Source of the DNA: Bacteroidaceae bacterium
Lineage (GTDB): Bacteria > Bacteroidota > Bacteroidia > Bacteroidales > Bacteroidaceae
NCBI GenBank assembly: GCA_024398435.1
Contig: JAKSJD010000010.1
Location: 1-64,000 of the forward strand
DNA length: 64,000 bases
Reading direction: 5' to 3'
The notes beneath the pieces are model-generated. The model did not search any database. It was not told the DNA's origin and worked only from the letters and a program-made list of their open reading frames with translations. The position numbers were made by a program, and so were the translations under genes. This document shows, piece after piece, positions 25,116 through 36,546 of the stretch. The stretch's first letter is position 1. The number at the start of each line of letters is the position of its first letter.

Positions 25116-27233
25116 ATGGCAAAACGCGATTTGCATTTGACGCGTAACATCGGTATCATGGCCCACATCGACGCGGGCAAAACAACTACTTCAGAACGCA
25201 TCCTGTTCTACACAGGTCTGACTCACAAAATCGGTGAGGTTCACGACGGTGCCGCAACAATGGACTGGATGGAACAGGAGCAGGAACGTGGTATCACGAT
25301 AACATCTGCCGCTACTACAACATACTGGAGCTGGAATGACGATAAATACAAAATCAATCTCATTGACACTCCGGGACACGTAGACTTCACAGCCGAAGTA
25401 GAGCGCTCACTTCGAGTTCTTGATGGGGCAGTTGCTGCATATTGTGCAGTCGGTGGCGTACAGCCACAGTCTGAGACAGTATGGCGTCAAGCAGACAAAT
25501 ACAACGTTCCAAGAATTGGATACGTAAACAAAATGGACCGCTCTGGAGCCGACTTCTTTGAAGTTGTACGCCAGATGAAGGATGTACTCGGGGCAACTCC
25601 TTGCCCAATAGTAATCCCAATCGGAGCTGAAGAACATTTCCAAGGTGTCGTTGACCTAATCAAAATGAAAGCCATCTTCTGGCACGACGAAACCATGGGT
25701 GCTGACTATTCAGTGGAAGACATCCCTGCAAACCTTCAGGCAGAAGCCGAGGAATGGAGAGACAAACTCCTTGAGACAGCAGCCAATACGGACGACGAAC
25801 TTATGGAGAAATACTTCGATGACCCTTCAACAATCACTGAAGAAGAAATCATCAAAGCCATCCGTAAGGCAACAGTAAAGATGGAGATCACTCCAATGCT
25901 CTGCGGTTCATCATTCAAGAACAAAGGTGTTCAGACACTCCTTGACTATGTTTGCGCATTCCTCCCATCGCCACTCGATGCTGAAAATGTTGTCGGAACC
26001 AATCCTAATACAAAGGAAGAAGAAGACCGCACAGCTGACGAAGACGATAAGACATCGGCACTTGCATTCAAGATCGCAACCGACCCTTATGTGGGACGAC
26101 TCACATTCATCCGTGTCTATTCAGGTAAGGTCGTTGCAGGTTCTTATGTTTACAACACCCGATCAGGCAAGAAAGAACGCGTATCACGTCTGTTCCAGAT
26201 GCATTCAAACCACCAGAATCCAGTAGATGAAATTTGTGCAGGAGATATTGGCGCTGTAGTTGGCCTCAAGGACATTCACACAGGTGATACACTTTGTGAC
26301 GAAGACGCACCAATCGTACTCGAATCAATGGACTTCCCAGATCCAGTAATCGGAATCGCAGTGGAACCAAAGACTCAGAAAGACCTCGATAAGCTTTCAG
26401 TAGGCTTGGCAAAACTCGCAGAAGAAGACCCAACATTCACAGTACGTACCGACGAACAAAGCGGACAGACAGTAATCTCAGGAATGGGAGAACTTCACCT
26501 CGATATCATCATCGACCGTCTGAAACGCGAATTCAAGGTAGAGTGCAACCAAGGCAAACCACAAGTCAACTATAAGGAAGCAATCACCAAGCCAATCAAC
26601 CTTCGCGAGGTTTACAAGAAACAATCCGGAGGTCGCGGTAAGTTTGCAGACATCATTGTAGAAGTCGGTCCAGTAGACGACGACTTCAAGGAAGGCGGAC
26701 TTCAGTTCGTCGACGAAGTCAAGGGCGGAAACATTCCAAAGGAATTCATCCCAGCCGTACAGAAAGGCTTCACCAATGCAATGGTCAACGGTATACTCGG
26801 AGGCTTCCCAATGGATTCAATGAAAGTCCGCCTTATCGACGGATCATTCCACCCAGTGGATTCAGATCAGCTGTCATTCGAGATCTGTGCACTCCAGGCC
26901 TACAAGAACGCATGCTCACAAGCAAAGCCAGTACTCATGGAGCCAATGATGAAACTCGAAGTAGTCACACCAGAAGAAAATATGGGTGACGTCATCGGTG
27001 ACCTGAACAAACGACGTGGACAAGTGGAGGGTATGGACACAAGCCGCTCAGGAGCAAGAATCGTTAAGGCAATGGTTCCACTCGCAGAAATGTTCGGCTA
27101 TGTTACCGCACTCCGCACAATCACTTCAGGTCGTGCAACGTCAACAATGACATACGACCACCACGCTCCTGTATCAAGTTCAGTCGCAAAGGCTGTACTT
27201 CAGGAAAGCGGAGGTCGAGCAGACTTAGTATAA
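25116..27233 (+). CDS. fusA: Elongation factor G
   Basis: This 705-residue translocation GTPase has G1 [13 protein letters not shown] near residue 18, the switch I region [12 protein letters not shown]3 DTPGHVDF and G4 NKMDRSGAD. Domains II-V follow in normal order, ending [17 protein letters not shown]. It keeps the canonical G-domain and full length. The 87-base gap to rpsJ holds a GTCGGC direct repeat enclosed by AGGGT and ACCCT, a possible weak hairpin. Confidence 0.97.
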   Translation: MAKRDLHLTRNIGIMAHIDAGKTTTSERILFYTGLTHKIGEVHDGAATMDWMEQEQERGITITSAATTTYWSWNDDKYKINLIDTPGHVDFTAEVERSLRVLDGAVAAYCAVGGVQPQSETVWRQADKYNVPRIGYVNKMDRSGADFFEVVRQMKDVLGATPCPIVIPIGAEEHFQGVVDLIKMKAIFWHDETMGADYSVEDIPANLQAEAEEWRDKLLETAANTDDELMEKYFDDPSTITEEEIIKAIRKATVKMEITPMLCGSSFKNKGVQTLLDYVCAFLPSPLDAENVVGTNPNTKEEEDRTADEDDKTSALAFKIATDPYVGRLTFIRVYSGKVVAGSYVYNTRSGKKERVSRLFQMHSNHQNPVDEICAGDIGAVVGLKDIHTGDTLCDEDAPIVLESMDFPDPVIGIAVEPKTQKDLDKLSVGLAKLAEEDPTFTVRTDEQSGQTVISGMGELHLDIIIDRLKREFKVECNQGKPQVNYKEAITKPINLREVYKKQSGGRGKFADIIVEVGPVDDDFKEGGLQFVDEVKGGNIPKEFIPAVQKGFTNAMVNGILGGFPMDSMKVRLIDGSFHPVDSDQLSFEICALQAYKNACSQAKPVLMEPMMKLEVVTPEENMGDVIGDLNKRRGQVEGMDTSRSGARIVKAMVPLAEMFGYVTALRTITSGRATSTMTYDHHAPVSSSVAKAVLQESGGRADLV

Positions 27234-27320
27234 CAGAAAAAGGAAAGGGTGTCGGCTAGCAAACGACTCTTAGTCGGCAAACCCTCCCCAAACATTAATA
27301 ACAAATAATTAATAAAAACA

Positions 27321-27626
27321 ATGAGTCAGAAAATTAGAATCAAACTCAAATCTTACGATCACAACTTGGTAGACAAGTCTGCTGAGAAAATCGTGAACAC
27401 AGTGAAGGCAACTGACGCTAAGGTAAGTGGTCCTATTCCATTGCCAACTCACAAGCGTATCTTCACAGTCAACAGAAGTACATTCGTAAACAAGAAGTCA
27501 CGTGAACAGTTCGAACTGAGCACTTACAAGAGACTTATCGACATTTACGACGCAACTCCAAAGACAATCGATTCACTCATGAAGCTCGAATTGCCAAGTG
27601 GTGTAGAAGTAGAGATTAAGGTTTAG
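27321..27626 (+). CDS. rpsJ: 30S ribosomal protein S10
   Basis: This 101-residue protein has the typical start [20 protein letters not shown] and the [14 protein letters not shown] loop. It is the first gene of the S10 operon and also the NusE transcription antitermination factor. Confidence 0.98.
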   Translation: MSQKIRIKLKSYDHNLVDKSAEKIVNTVKATDAKVSGPIPLPTHKRIFTVNRSTFVNKKSREQFELSTYKRLIDIYDATPKTIDSLMKLELPSGVEVEIKV

Positions 27627-27656
27627 AATTCAGAGAACAATTAAACAAATTAAGAA

Positions 27657-28271
27657 ATGCCAGGATTATTAGGAAAGAAAATCGGAATGACATCCGTTTT
27701 CAGTGCTGATGGAAAGAATCTTCCATGCACTGTTATCGAAGTAGGTCCTTGTGTTGTAACTCAGTTGAAGACAGTCGAGAAAGACGGCTATGCAGCTGTT
27801 CAGATTGGCTTCCAGGAAGCTAAGGAAAAGAATACATCAAAGCCAATGATGGGACATTTCCAGAAGGCAGGAACAACACCAAAGAGACACTTGGCCGAGT
27901 TCGCATTTGACGGGGAGTATAACCTCGGTGATGTAATCACAGTAGAGATCTTCAACGATGCTCCTTATGTAGACGTTGTTGGTACATCTAAGGGTAAGGG
28001 ATTCCAGGGCGTTGTTAAGCGTCATGGTTTCGGCGGAGTTGGTCAGTCAACACACGGTCAGGACGACCGTCAGCGCAAGCCAGGTGCAATCGGCGCATGT
28101 GCAACTCCATCACGCGTTTACAAAAACCTTAAGATGGGTGGCCAGATGGGCAACGTACAGGTTACAACTCACAACTTGCAGGTAATTAAAGTCATCCCTG
28201 AACACAATCTCCTCCTCGTGAAGGGTTCTGTTCCAGGAAGTAAAGGTTCAATCGTAACAATCAAGAACTAA
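27657..28271 (+). CDS. rplC: 50S ribosomal protein L3
   Basis: This 204-residue protein starts [15 protein letters not shown] and has the loop reaching the peptidyl-transferase centre ([15 protein letters not shown], then [16 protein letters not shown]). Its stop overlaps the rplD start by one base (TAATG). Confidence 0.98.
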   Translation: MPGLLGKKIGMTSVFSADGKNLPCTVIEVGPCVVTQLKTVEKDGYAAVQIGFQEAKEKNTSKPMMGHFQKAGTTPKRHLAEFAFDGEYNLGDVITVEIFNDAPYVDVVGTSKGKGFQGVVKRHGFGGVGQSTHGQDDRQRKPGAIGACATPSRVYKNLKMGGQMGNVQVTTHNLQVIKVIPEHNLLLVKGSVPGSKGSIVTIKN

Positions 28272-28900
28272 TGGAAGTTTCAGTTTTAAACATTAAAGGT
28301 CAAGAGACTGGTAAGAAGGTTGAATTGAATGACGCGATCTTTGGAATTGAACCTAACGACCATGTAATATATCTTGCAGTAAAGCAGTACTTGGCAGCAC
28401 AGCGCCAGGGTACTCACAAGTCTAAGGAAAGAAGTGAAATCGCAGGCTCAACACGCAAGCTCATCCGCCAGAAGGGTGGTGGCGGTGCTCGCCGCGGTGA
28501 CATCAAGTCTCCAGTACTCAGAGGTGGAGGTCGTGTATTCGGTCCTCAGCCACGTGACTATTGGTTCAAGCTTAACAAGAAAGTTAAGGCTCTCGCACGC
28601 AAGAGCGCTCTTACATATAAGGCTCAGCAGAATGCGATTGTTGTTGTAGAAGACTTCGATTTTGAGGCTCCAAAAACAAAATCTTTCGCAGAATTGCAGA
28701 AAAATCTTAATGTAGAAGGCAAAAAATTGCTTCTTGTTTTGCCATGTAATAATAAAAACGTATATTTGTCAGCTCGTAATATACAGCACGTTGAAATCGC
28801 AACTGCTACTGCACTCAATACGTACAATGTAATGAATGCAAACGTACTCGTTGTGACAGAAAACGCGCTCAAGTTGGTTGATGAAACTTTTAACAAGTAA
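28271..28900 (+). CDS. rplD: 50S ribosomal protein L4
   Basis: This 209-residue protein has the exit-tunnel loop rich in Arg/Gly ([19 protein letters not shown], then [12 protein letters not shown]). In Escherichia coli L4 represses the S10 operon; nothing here shows that this is so in this organism. The start overlaps the rplC stop. Confidence 0.98.
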   Translation: MEVSVLNIKGQETGKKVELNDAIFGIEPNDHVIYLAVKQYLAAQRQGTHKSKERSEIAGSTRKLIRQKGGGGARRGDIKSPVLRGGGRVFGPQPRDYWFKLNKKVKALARKSALTYKAQQNAIVVVEDFDFEAPKTKSFAELQKNLNVEGKKLLLVLPCNNKNVYLSARNIQHVEIATATALNTYNVMNANVLVVTENALKLVDETFNK

Positions 28901-28911
28901 GGAGGTACAAT

Positions 28912-29205
28912 ATGGCATATATTATCAAACCATTGGTTACTGAAAAGATGACAGCTACATCAGACAAGCAGAACAATAAGTTCGGCTTCATTGTGCATCC
29001 TAAGGCCAATAAAATCGAGATTCAGAAAGAAGTAGAAGCTAAGTATAACGTAAACGTAGTTTCAGTTAACACTATGAAATACGCTGGTAAGCGTAAGAGC
29101 CGTTACACACGTGCTGGTGTTATCAAGGGACAGGCAAACGCCTATAAGAAGGCAATTGTAACCCTTAAGGAAGGTGAAACTATAGATTTCTTTAGTAACA
29201 TTTAA
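28912..29205 (+). CDS. rplW: 50S ribosomal protein L23
   Basis: This 97-residue protein starts [20 protein letters not shown]. It sits at the tunnel exit, where nascent chains meet targeting factors. It is one of only four genes in this cluster with a strong Shine-Dalgarno (AAGGAGG, 8 bases before the ATG). Confidence 0.98.
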   Translation: MAYIIKPLVTEKMTATSDKQNNKFGFIVHPKANKIEIQKEVEAKYNVNVVSVNTMKYAGKRKSRYTRAGVIKGQANAYKKAIVTLKEGETIDFFSNI

Positions 29206-29210
29206 ACAAA

Positions 29211-30035
29211 ATGGGTATTCGTAAATTCAGACCAATTACTCCAGGTCAAAGACACAAAGCTATTGGCACTTTCGATGATGTTACTACATCAGTGCCAGAG
29301 AAAACTCTTGTATTCGGTAAGAAGAGCACAGGCGGTCGTAACAACTACGGTCGTATGACAGTTCGCTACAGAGGCGGTGGTCACAAAAAGCTCGTTCGTA
29401 TTATCGACTTCAAGAGAGAGAAAGACGGAATACCAGCTGTAGTAAAGACTATCGAGTACGATCCAAACCGTTCAGCACGTATCGCACTCCTCTTCTATGC
29501 AGATGGTGAAAAACGTTACATCGTTGCTCCTAACGGATTACAAGTAGGCGCTACTATCATGTCTGGCGACACTGCAACTCCAGACCTTGGTAACACTCTT
29601 CCACTCCAGAACATTCCAGTCGGTACTGTTATCCACAATATCGAACTTCGTCCTGGTCAGGGTGCCAAGATGGTAAGATCTGCTGGTAATTTTGCTCAGT
29701 TGACATCACGTGAAGGACGCTATTGCGTTATCAAATTGCCTTCAGGTGAAATTCGTAAAGTTCTTTCAGTTTGCCGCGCAACTATCGGTAGCGTAAGCAA
29801 TTCAGACCACGCACTTGAATCATCAGGTAAGGCAGGTCGCTCACGCTGGTTGGGACGTCGTCCTCACAACCGTGGTGTTGTAATGAACCCACATGATCAC
29901 CCAATGGGTGGTGGTGAAGGCCGTCAGTCAGGTGGACACCCACGTTCACGCAATGGCTTGTACGCTAAGGGTCTCAAGACAAGAGCTCCAAAGAAGGCTT
30001 CAAACAAGTACATAATCGAAAGACGTAAAAAGTAA
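29211..30035 (+). CDS. rplB: 50S ribosomal protein L2
   Basis: This 274-residue, full-length protein has [10 protein letters not shown] at the start and the catalytic-region loop [20 protein letters not shown], including the conserved His needed for peptidyl transfer. Confidence 0.98.
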   Translation: MGIRKFRPITPGQRHKAIGTFDDVTTSVPEKTLVFGKKSTGGRNNYGRMTVRYRGGGHKKLVRIIDFKREKDGIPAVVKTIEYDPNRSARIALLFYADGEKRYIVAPNGLQVGATIMSGDTATPDLGNTLPLQNIPVGTVIHNIELRPGQGAKMVRSAGNFAQLTSREGRYCVIKLPSGEIRKVLSVCRATIGSVSNSDHALESSGKAGRSRWLGRRPHNRGVVMNPHDHPMGGGEGRQSGGHPRSRNGLYAKGLKTRAPKKASNKYIIERRKK

Positions 30036-30055
30036 TTAAGTTAACTAAGTAAAAT

Positions 30056-30325
30056 ATGAGTCGATCACTTAAAAAAGGTCCATATATCAACGTCAAGCTC
30101 GAAAAGAAAGTTCTTGCTATGAACGAGAGCGGTAAGAAGAACGTTATTAAGTCTTGGGCCAGAGCTTCAATGATTTCCCCAGATTTCGTGGGACATACAA
30201 TTGCAGTTCACAATGGTAATAAGTTCATCCCTGTATATGTTACAGAGAATATGGTAGGCCACAAGCTCGGAGAGTTTGCACTTACACGTACATTCCGCGG
30301 ACATGCAGGAAATAGAAAGAAGTAA
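30056..30325 (+). CDS. rpsS: 30S ribosomal protein S19
   Basis: This 89-residue protein starts [10 protein letters not shown] and ends with the conserved [17 protein letters not shown]. It forms the head bridge next to S13. Confidence 0.98.
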   Translation: MSRSLKKGPYINVKLEKKVLAMNESGKKNVIKSWARASMISPDFVGHTIAVHNGNKFIPVYVTENMVGHKLGEFALTRTFRGHAGNRKK

Positions 30326-30359
30326 AAAACAGATTCACAGAAATTATAAAGATTAAATA

Positions 30360-30764
30360 ATGGGATCAAGAAAGAAATTAATGGCCGAGAAGCATAAAGA
30401 GGCCAAAAAGACTATCTCCTTTGCTAGTCTTCGCAACATCCCAACATCTCCACGAAAGATGCGTTATGTAGTGGATCTTGTTAGAGGAATGGAAGTAAGC
30501 AAGGCTTTGGCAACTCTCAAGTTCTGCTCAAAGGATGCTTCAAATGATCTCGAGAAGGTAGTTCGCTCAGCGATTGCTAACTGGGAGCAGAAGAATGAAA
30601 GAAAGGCCGAAAATGGCGAATTGTATATTTCAAGAATTTTCGTTGATGAAGGCGCAACTCTCAAGCGTATGAGACCAGCACCACAGGGTAGAGGATACAG
30701 AATTCGCAAGCGTTCAAATCATGTCACAGTATTTGTTGACGCTAAAACTAATGAAGAAAAGTAA
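30360..30764 (+). CDS. rplV: 50S ribosomal protein L22
   Basis: This 134-residue protein has [20 protein letters not shown] and the tunnel-wall hairpin ending [19 protein letters not shown]. It carries a basic N-terminal extension of about 20 residues compared with Escherichia coli ([18 protein letters not shown]). Confidence 0.97.
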   Translation: MGSRKKLMAEKHKEAKKTISFASLRNIPTSPRKMRYVVDLVRGMEVSKALATLKFCSKDASNDLEKVVRSAIANWEQKNERKAENGELYISRIFVDEGATLKRMRPAPQGRGYRIRKRSNHVTVFVDAKTNEEK

Positions 30765-30766
30765 TT

Positions 30767-31486
30767 ATGGGACAGAAGTGTAATCCAATTAGCAACCGTC
30801 TTGGCATCGTAAGAGGTTGGGACTCAAACTGGTTTGGCGGAAACAATTTCGGAGATAATATCCTTGAAGATAGCAAAATCCGCAAATACTTGAACGCTCG
30901 TTTAGCAAAAGCCAGTGTTTCGAAAATTGTAATCGAACGCACACTTAAGCTCGTCACTATTACTGTATGCACAGCTCGTCCAGGTATCATCATTGGTAAG
31001 GGTGGACAGGAAGTTGATAAGCTTAAAGAAGAACTCAAGAAATTAACTGACAAGGATGTTCAGATTAATATTTATGAAGTGAAGCGCCCTGAATTAGACG
31101 CAGTTATCGTAGCAAACAACATCGCACGCCAGATTGAAGGTAAGATCGCTTACCGCCGTGCAATCAAGACTGCTATCGCTAACACAATGCGTTCAGGTGC
31201 AGAAGGTATTAAAGTCCAGATTTCTGGTCGTCTTAATGGTGCAGAAATGTCACGTTCAGAGATGTATAAGGAAGGAAGAACTCCTCTCCACACTCTCCGT
31301 GCTGACATTGATTATTGTCTTGCAGAAGCACTTACAAAGGTAGGTCTTCTTGGCATCAAGGTTTGGATTTGCCGCGGAGAAGTATTCGGAAAGAAGGACT
31401 TGGCTCCTAACTTCACTCAGGCAAAGGAATCAGGCCGCAACAATAATGGCGGAAGAAGATTCAGAAACAGAAAGTCTAACCGTTAA
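30767..31486 (+). CDS. rpsC: 30S ribosomal protein S3
   Basis: This 239-residue protein has the start [14 protein letters not shown], a KH domain around [20 protein letters not shown] and the C-terminal [14 protein letters not shown] basic Arg/Asn-rich tail closes it. It lies at the mRNA entry tunnel. Confidence 0.98.
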   Translation: MGQKCNPISNRLGIVRGWDSNWFGGNNFGDNILEDSKIRKYLNARLAKASVSKIVIERTLKLVTITVCTARPGIIIGKGGQEVDKLKEELKKLTDKDVQINIYEVKRPELDAVIVANNIARQIEGKIAYRRAIKTAIANTMRSGAEGIKVQISGRLNGAEMSRSEMYKEGRTPLHTLRADIDYCLAEALTKVGLLGIKVWICRGEVFGKKDLAPNFTQAKESGRNNNGGRRFRNRKSNR

Positions 31487-31497
31487 AATGTTGAAAC

Positions 31498-31929
31498 ATG
31501 TTACAGCCTAAAAGACAAAAATATAGAAGACCGCAAAAAGGACGTGGTCGTTTGAAGGGTGTTTCCCACAGAGGAACAGAACTCGCATTCGGTAGCTTCG
31601 GAATCAAGGCACTCCAGACTCGCTGGATCTCATCTCAGCAAATCGAGGCAGCCCGTGTAGCTATCACTCGTTATATGCAACGTCAGGGACAAGTTTGGAT
31701 CCGTATCTTCCCAGATAAGCCAATCACAAAGAAGCCTGCCGACGTACGTATGGGTAAAGGTAAGGGTGATCCATATAAGTGGGTGTTCCCTGCTAAACCA
31801 GGCCGCATTCTCTTTGAAATCGAAGGTGTTTCATATGATATTGCAAAGGAAGCTCTCCGCCTCGGTGCTCAGAAACTTCCTACTACAACTAAGTTTATTG
31901 TAAGACGTGATTACGACAAAAACGCTTAA
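31498..31929 (+). CDS. rplP: 50S ribosomal protein L16
   Basis: This 143-residue protein has [16 protein letters not shown] and the conserved [18 protein letters not shown]. It organises the A-site tRNA-binding region. Confidence 0.98.
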   Translation: MLQPKRQKYRRPQKGRGRLKGVSHRGTELAFGSFGIKALQTRWISSQQIEAARVAITRYMQRQGQVWIRIFPDKPITKKPADVRMGKGKGDPYKWVFPAKPGRILFEIEGVSYDIAKEALRLGAQKLPTTTKFIVRRDYDKNA

Positions 31930-31934
31930 GAGTT

Positions 31935-32129
31935 ATGAAAATTACAGAAATAAGAGAATTGACAGATTCTGAGCTTAAGGAACGCTTGGAAGCAGAGGTT
32001 GCCAACTACACTAACATGAAGTTCAACCATCATGTCTCTCCTGTAGAGAACTATTCAGCAATTAAGAAACTTCGTCGTGATATCGCTCGTATGAAGTGTG
32101 AATTGCGTCAGAGAGAACTTAACAAATAA
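31935..32129 (+). CDS. rpmC: 50S ribosomal protein L29
   Basis: This 64-residue helical protein (EIRELTDSELKERLEAEV, then KLRRDIARMKCELRQRE) has the family's length and helix pattern. It lies 5 bases after rplP. Confidence 0.96.
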   Translation: MKITEIRELTDSELKERLEAEVANYTNMKFNHHVSPVENYSAIKKLRRDIARMKCELRQRELNK

Positions 32130-32141
32130 AATTGCATCTAC

Positions 32142-32399
32142 ATGGAAGATAGAAATTTAAGAAAACAAAGAATGGGTGTTGTAGTAAGCAATAAGATGGA
32201 TAAGACTATCGTTGTTGTTTCTAAGTTCAAGGAGAAGCACCCAATTTATGGTAAGTTCGTTAGCAAGACTAAGAAGTACCATGCTCACGATGAAAAGAAC
32301 GAGTGCAATATTGGTGATACAGTACTGATTATGGAAACTCGCCCTTTGAGCAAAACCAAAAGATGGAGATTAGTTAATATCGTAGAAAGAGCTAAGTAA
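32142..32399 (+). CDS. rpsQ: 30S ribosomal protein S17
   Basis: This 85-residue OB-fold protein has [39 protein letters not shown] and the conserved [15 protein letters not shown]. Confidence 0.98.
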   Translation: MEDRNLRKQRMGVVVSNKMDKTIVVVSKFKEKHPIYGKFVSKTKKYHAHDEKNECNIGDTVLIMETRPLSKTKRWRLVNIVERAK

Positions 32400-32401
32400 T
32401 T

Positions 32402-32767
32402 ATGATACAGGTAGAATCTAGATTGACAGTCGCTGATAACAGTGGTGCACGTGAGGTACTCTGTATCCGTGTATTAGGTGGTACTCGCCGCCGTTATGCC
32501 ACTGTAGGCGATATTATCGTCGTAACAGTTAAGAATGTTATCCCTTCAAGTGAAATTAAAAAGGGAACAGTATCAAAAGCTTTGATCGTTCGCACTAAGA
32601 AGGAAGTTCGTCGCGCTGATGGATCTTACATCCGCTTCGACGACAACGCATGCGTTCTTTTGAGTAACACAGGTGAAATGAGAGGAAGCCGTATCTTTGG
32701 CCCTGTTGCTCGTGAACTTCGTGCAGTAAATATGAAAGTAGTTTCTTTGGCTACTGAGGTTCTTTAA
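32402..32767 (+). CDS. rplN: 50S ribosomal protein L14
   Basis: This 121-residue protein starts [19 protein letters not shown] and contains [13 protein letters not shown] near the end. It sits at the subunit interface. Confidence 0.98.
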   Translation: MIQVESRLTVADNSGAREVLCIRVLGGTRRRYATVGDIIVVTVKNVIPSSEIKKGTVSKALIVRTKKEVRRADGSYIRFDDNACVLLSNTGEMRGSRIFGPVARELRAVNMKVVSLATEVL

Positions 32768-32785
32768 TTTTAGATTAAATAAGTA

Positions 32786-33103
32786 ATGAGTAAATTACAT
32801 ATTAAGAAAGGTGACACGGTTATCGTAAATGCCGGCAACTCAAAAGGTCAGACAGGTAAGGTCCTTTCTGTTCTCGTTGAGAAGCAGCGTGCCGTTGTCG
32901 AGGGTGTCAACATCGTATCAAAGAGCACAAAGCCAAGTGCAAAGCACCCACAGGGAGGTATTGTAAAGCAGGAAGCTCCTATTCATATTTCTAACCTTAA
33001 TGTAGTTGATCCTAAGACAGGTAAGGCTACTCGTATAGGTAGAAAAGTTGGAGCAGACGGCAAATTAGTTCGTTATGCTAAAAAGTCAGGGGAGGAATTA
33101 TAA
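32786..33103 (+). CDS. rplX: 50S ribosomal protein L24
   Basis: This 105-residue protein has the KOW motif at the start ([21 protein letters not shown]) and [15 protein letters not shown]. Its stop overlaps the rplE start by one base. Confidence 0.98.
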   Translation: MSKLHIKKGDTVIVNAGNSKGQTGKVLSVLVEKQRAVVEGVNIVSKSTKPSAKHPQGGIVKQEAPIHISNLNVVDPKTGKATRIGRKVGADGKLVRYAKKSGEEL

Positions 33104-33657
33104 TGAGTACTACTGCAAATCTTAAAAATGTATATGCAGAGCAAATCGCACCTGCATTGATGAAACAGTTCAATTATTCTTCTCCTATGCAAATTCCTGT
33201 ATTGAAGAAGATCGTTGTAAACCAAGGTCTTGGTTCAGCAACTGCAGACAAGAAGGTCATTGAAGTAGCAATGGAAGAAATTGCCCAGATTACTGGTCAG
33301 AAGCCTGTTGCAACAATGTCAAAGAAGGATATCTCAAACTTCCACCTTCGTAAGAAGATGCCAATTGGTGTAATGGTAACATTGCGTCGTCAGAGAATGT
33401 ATGAGTTCCTTGAGAAGCTCATCCGCGTTTCTCTCCCTCGTATCCGTGACTTCAAGGGTATCGAAAGTAAGTTTGACGGTCGTGGTAACTATACACTCGG
33501 AATTCAGGAGCAGATTATCTTCCCAGAAATCAACATCGACCAGGTTGACAAGATTATGGGTATGAACATCACATTCGTGACTTCTGCTCAGACAGATGAA
33601 GAAGGTTATGCACTTCTTAAAGCATTCGGATTACCATTTAAAGACGCTAATAAATAA
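33103..33657 (+). CDS. rplE: 50S ribosomal protein L5
   Basis: This 184-residue protein binds 5S rRNA; it has [25 protein letters not shown] and [15 protein letters not shown] strong Shine-Dalgarno (GGGGAGG) lies inside the end of rplX. Confidence 0.98.
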   Translation: MSTTANLKNVYAEQIAPALMKQFNYSSPMQIPVLKKIVVNQGLGSATADKKVIEVAMEEIAQITGQKPVATMSKKDISNFHLRKKMPIGVMVTLRRQRMYEFLEKLIRVSLPRIRDFKGIESKFDGRGNYTLGIQEQIIFPEINIDQVDKIMGMNITFVTSAQTDEEGYALLKAFGLPFKDANK

Positions 33658-33662
33658 TTGAT

Positions 33663-33962
33663 ATGGCAAAAGAATCAATGAAGGCACGTGAAGTAAAGCG
33701 TGCAAAGCTCGTTGCAAAATACGCTGCAAAGCGTGCGGCTTTGAAGAAAGTTGTTGCTACAGGCGACCCAATGGAAGCATATGAGGCAGCTCGTAAGCTT
33801 CAGGATATCCCTGCAAATGCAAATCCAATCCGTCTTCACAACCGTTGCAAGCTTACAGGCCGTCCAAGAGGTTATATCCGTCAGTTTGGTATCTCTCGTA
33901 TTCAATTCCGTGAGATGGCATCTGCAGGTTTGATCCCAGGCGTAAAGAAAGCAAGTTGGTAG
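33663..33962 (+). CDS. rpsN: 30S ribosomal protein S14
   Basis: This 99-residue protein is the long, zinc-free form: it lacks the CxxC pairs of the short type. It ends with [20 protein letters not shown]. Confidence 0.98.
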   Translation: MAKESMKAREVKRAKLVAKYAAKRAALKKVVATGDPMEAYEAARKLQDIPANANPIRLHNRCKLTGRPRGYIRQFGISRIQFREMASAGLIPGVKKASW

Positions 33963-34018
33963 AATTTTTATTATTAATCATTAAATATTGTCGGGGTGTC
34001 CCGATTAATTTAAGTATT

Positions 34019-34414
34019 ATGACAGATCCAATAGCAGATTATCTAACGAGACTGAGAAATGCGATCATGGCAAAGCACAAGGTCGTTGAGATTCCAGCCT
34101 CAAACTTGAAGAAGGAGATCACAAAGATTCTCTTCGACAAGGGCTATGTACTTAACTACAAGTTTGTCGACGAAGGTCCTCAGGGAACTATCAAGGTCGC
34201 TCTCAAGTACGATGCCGAAACAAAGGCAAGCGCTATTCAGAGCTTGCAGCGTGTGTCAAGACCAGGTTTGCGTAAGTACACTGGTTACAAAGACATGCCA
34301 AGTGTGATTAACGGATTAGGTATTGCAATAATATCTACATCTAAAGGTGTAATGACAGACAAGGAAGCTGCTGAACTTAAGATTGGTGGCGAAGTCCTTT
34401 GTTATGTATATTAA
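34019..34414 (+). CDS. rpsH: 30S ribosomal protein S8
   Basis: From the ATG at 34019 it has 131 residues and starts TDPIADYLTRLRNAIMAKH, the family N terminus; the frame's upstream extension is only the intergenic spacer. The C terminus has the conserved GIAIISTSKGVMTDKEA. Confidence 0.98.
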   Translation: MTDPIADYLTRLRNAIMAKHKVVEIPASNLKKEITKILFDKGYVLNYKFVDEGPQGTIKVALKYDAETKASAIQSLQRVSRPGLRKYTGYKDMPSVINGLGIAIISTSKGVMTDKEAAELKIGGEVLCYVY

Positions 34415-34432
34415 TAAATAGGAGGAAATATA

Positions 34433-35002
34433 ATGTCTAGAATCGGTAAGTTACCTATTAATATTCCTGCAGGAGTGACTATCACTCATAAGGATGACAT
34501 TGTAACCGTTAAAGGTCCAAAGGGAGAGCTTTCTCAGTATGTAAACCCTGCAATCAAGGTTACAATTGATGAAGGTCAGATTACATTTGAGGAGAATCAG
34601 GATTTAATGGCTGACAATACAAAGCAGCGTCATGCATTCCACGGCCTCTATCGTGCACTTATCAACAATATGGTTGTAGGTGTTTCAGAAGGCTACAAGA
34701 AGACTCTCCAGTTGGTAGGTGTTGGTTTCCGTGTATCAAACACAGGTAATGTTCTTGAGTTTGCTCTCGGTTATTCACACGCTATCCTCTTCGTTCTTCC
34801 AAAGGAGATCAAGGTTGAAACTAAGTCAGAAAGAAACCAGGATCCTTTGATTATGCTCGAATCTTGCGACAAGCAGTTGCTTGGTCAAGTCTGTGCGAAA
34901 ATTCGTTCATTGCGTAAGCCTGAACCTTATAAGGGTAAGGGTATTCGCTTCCAGGGCGAGGTTGTTCGTAGAAAGTCAGGTAAGTCAGCTAGTGCTAAAT
35001 AA
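34433..35002 (+). CDS. rplF: 50S ribosomal protein L6
   Basis: This 189-residue, two-domain protein has [30 protein letters not shown] and the basic end [19 protein letters not shown]. The ATG is preceded by a strong Shine-Dalgarno (AGGAGG). Confidence 0.98.
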   Translation: MSRIGKLPINIPAGVTITHKDDIVTVKGPKGELSQYVNPAIKVTIDEGQITFEENQDLMADNTKQRHAFHGLYRALINNMVVGVSEGYKKTLQLVGVGFRVSNTGNVLEFALGYSHAILFVLPKEIKVETKSERNQDPLIMLESCDKQLLGQVCAKIRSLRKPEPYKGKGIRFQGEVVRRKSGKSASAK

Positions 35003-35019
35003 TTTTTAATTGTACGAAT

Positions 35020-35361
35020 ATGATAACAAAGATAGAAAGACGTATCAAAATCAAATATAGAGTACGCAATAAAGTTTCTGGTACTGCTGAACGTCCACGT
35101 ATGTCTGTATTCAGAAGTAACAAGCAGATTTACGTTCAGGTAATCGATGATGAAGCTGCTAAGACTTTGGTTTCTGCATCATCACTTGGACTTGAGAAGT
35201 GCAATAAGTGTGAACAGGCTGCTAAGGTTGGTGAACTCGTTGCAAAGAAGGCTCTCGAAGCTGGAATCACAACAGTTGTATTCGACCGTAATGGCTACTT
35301 GTATCATGGTAGAGTAAAAGAGGTAGCTGAAGCTGCCCGTAACGCAGGACTTAAATTTTAA
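35020..35361 (+). CDS. rplR: 50S ribosomal protein L18
   Basis: This 113-residue 5S rRNA-binding protein has [20 protein letters not shown] and [19 protein letters not shown]. Confidence 0.98.
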   Translation: MITKIERRIKIKYRVRNKVSGTAERPRMSVFRSNKQIYVQVIDDEAAKTLVSASSLGLEKCNKCEQAAKVGELVAKKALEAGITTVVFDRNGYLYHGRVKEVAEAARNAGLKF

Positions 35362-35370
35362 TTAGGAATT

Positions 35371-35880
35371 ATGGTTAATAGAGTAAAAATAGGAAACGAC
35401 GTCGAGCTTAAAGATCGATTGGTTGCTATTAATCGTGTTACCAAGGTAACAAAGGGTGGTAGAACATTTACATTCGCTGCTATTGTTGTTGTAGGTAATG
35501 AGAATGGCATAATTGGATGTGGTCTTGGTAAGGCAGGTGAAGTTACAGCAGCTATCGCTAAGGGCGTAGAAGCAGCTAAGAAGAACTTGGTAAAGGTGCC
35601 TGTACTCAATGGTACAGTACCTCACGAGGCATTCGCTAAGTTTGGTGGTGCTAAGGTTCTCATTATGCCAGCATCTGAAGGTACAGGAGTTGTTGCAGGT
35701 GGTGCAATGCGTGCTGTATTGGAAAGCGTTGGAATTACTGACGTACTTGCTAAGTCAAAGGGTTCTTCAAATCCTCATAACCTTGTAAAGGCTACTATCG
35801 AAGCTCTTACAAGCATGCGTGATCCAAAGACCGTTGCACAGAACCGTGGCGTTAGTTTGACAAAAGTATTTAGAGGATAA
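35371..35880 (+). CDS. rpsE: 30S ribosomal protein S5
   Basis: This 169-residue protein has the double-stranded-RNA-binding-like start ([19 protein letters not shown]) and [19 protein letters not shown]. The C-terminal [18 protein letters not shown] segment is also present. It shapes decoding accuracy. Confidence 0.98.
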   Translation: MVNRVKIGNDVELKDRLVAINRVTKVTKGGRTFTFAAIVVVGNENGIIGCGLGKAGEVTAAIAKGVEAAKKNLVKVPVLNGTVPHEAFAKFGGAKVLIMPASEGTGVVAGGAMRAVLESVGITDVLAKSKGSSNPHNLVKATIEALTSMRDPKTVAQNRGVSLTKVFRG

Positions 35881-35892
35881 GGAGGTAATATC

Positions 35893-36069
35893 ATGGCAAC
35901 AATAAAGATTAAGCAGATTAAGAGTCGTGCAAACCGACCAATTGATCAGAAGCGTACTTTGGATTCTCTTGGACTTACTAAGATGAATAAGGTAGTTGAA
36001 CATGAGGACACTCCTGCAGTACGAGGAATGATAAACAAGGTTCATCACCTTGTAGAGGTAGTAGACTAA
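35893..36069 (+). CDS. rpmD: 50S ribosomal protein L30
   Basis: This short gene of 58 codons has MATIKIKQIKSRANRP, LDSLGLTKMNK and VRGMINKVHHLVEV, all typical of L30. A strong Shine-Dalgarno (AAGGAGG) starts at the rpsE stop. Confidence 0.97.
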   Translation: MATIKIKQIKSRANRPIDQKRTLDSLGLTKMNKVVEHEDTPAVRGMINKVHHLVEVVD

Positions 36070-36095
36070 ACGTTAATAAATTAAAATTTGACACA

Positions 36096-36542
36096 ATGGA
36101 ATTACATAATTTACAACCAGCTGAAGGCTCAACTCACAATAGCAAGCGAGTAGGTCGTGGATACGGTTCAGGTAAGGGCCGCACATCAACTCGTGGTCAC
36201 AAGGGAGCAAAGGCTCGTTCTGGTTACAAGAAGAAAATTGGTTTCGAAGGTGGTCAGATGCCTCTCCAACGCCGTGTGCCTAAATTTGGCTTCAAGAACA
36301 TTAATCGCGTAGAATATAAGGCAATCAATCTTGCAACAATTCAGAAGTTGGCTGACGATAAGAATCTTGAAAAGGTGGGTATCGCAGAACTTATTGAAGC
36401 AGGTTTTGTTAATTCAAAGCAATTAGTAAAGGTTCTTGCTAACGGAGAACTTACATCAAAGATTGATGTTGAGGCTCATGCATTCTCACAGAAGGCAGAA
36501 ACTATCATTACAGAAAAGGGTGGCAACGTCGTAAAACTTTAA
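36096..36542 (+). CDS. rplO: 50S ribosomal protein L15
   Basis: This 148-residue protein has the long Gly/Arg/Lys N terminus (GRGYGSGKGRTSTRGHKGAK) and GFEGGQMPLQRRVPKFGF. It lies directly before secY, the usual spc order. Confidence 0.98.
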   Translation: MELHNLQPAEGSTHNSKRVGRGYGSGKGRTSTRGHKGAKARSGYKKKIGFEGGQMPLQRRVPKFGFKNINRVEYKAINLATIQKLADDKNLEKVGIAELIEAGFVNSKQLVKVLANGELTSKIDVEAHAFSQKAETIITEKGGNVVKL

Positions 36543-36546
36543 AATA

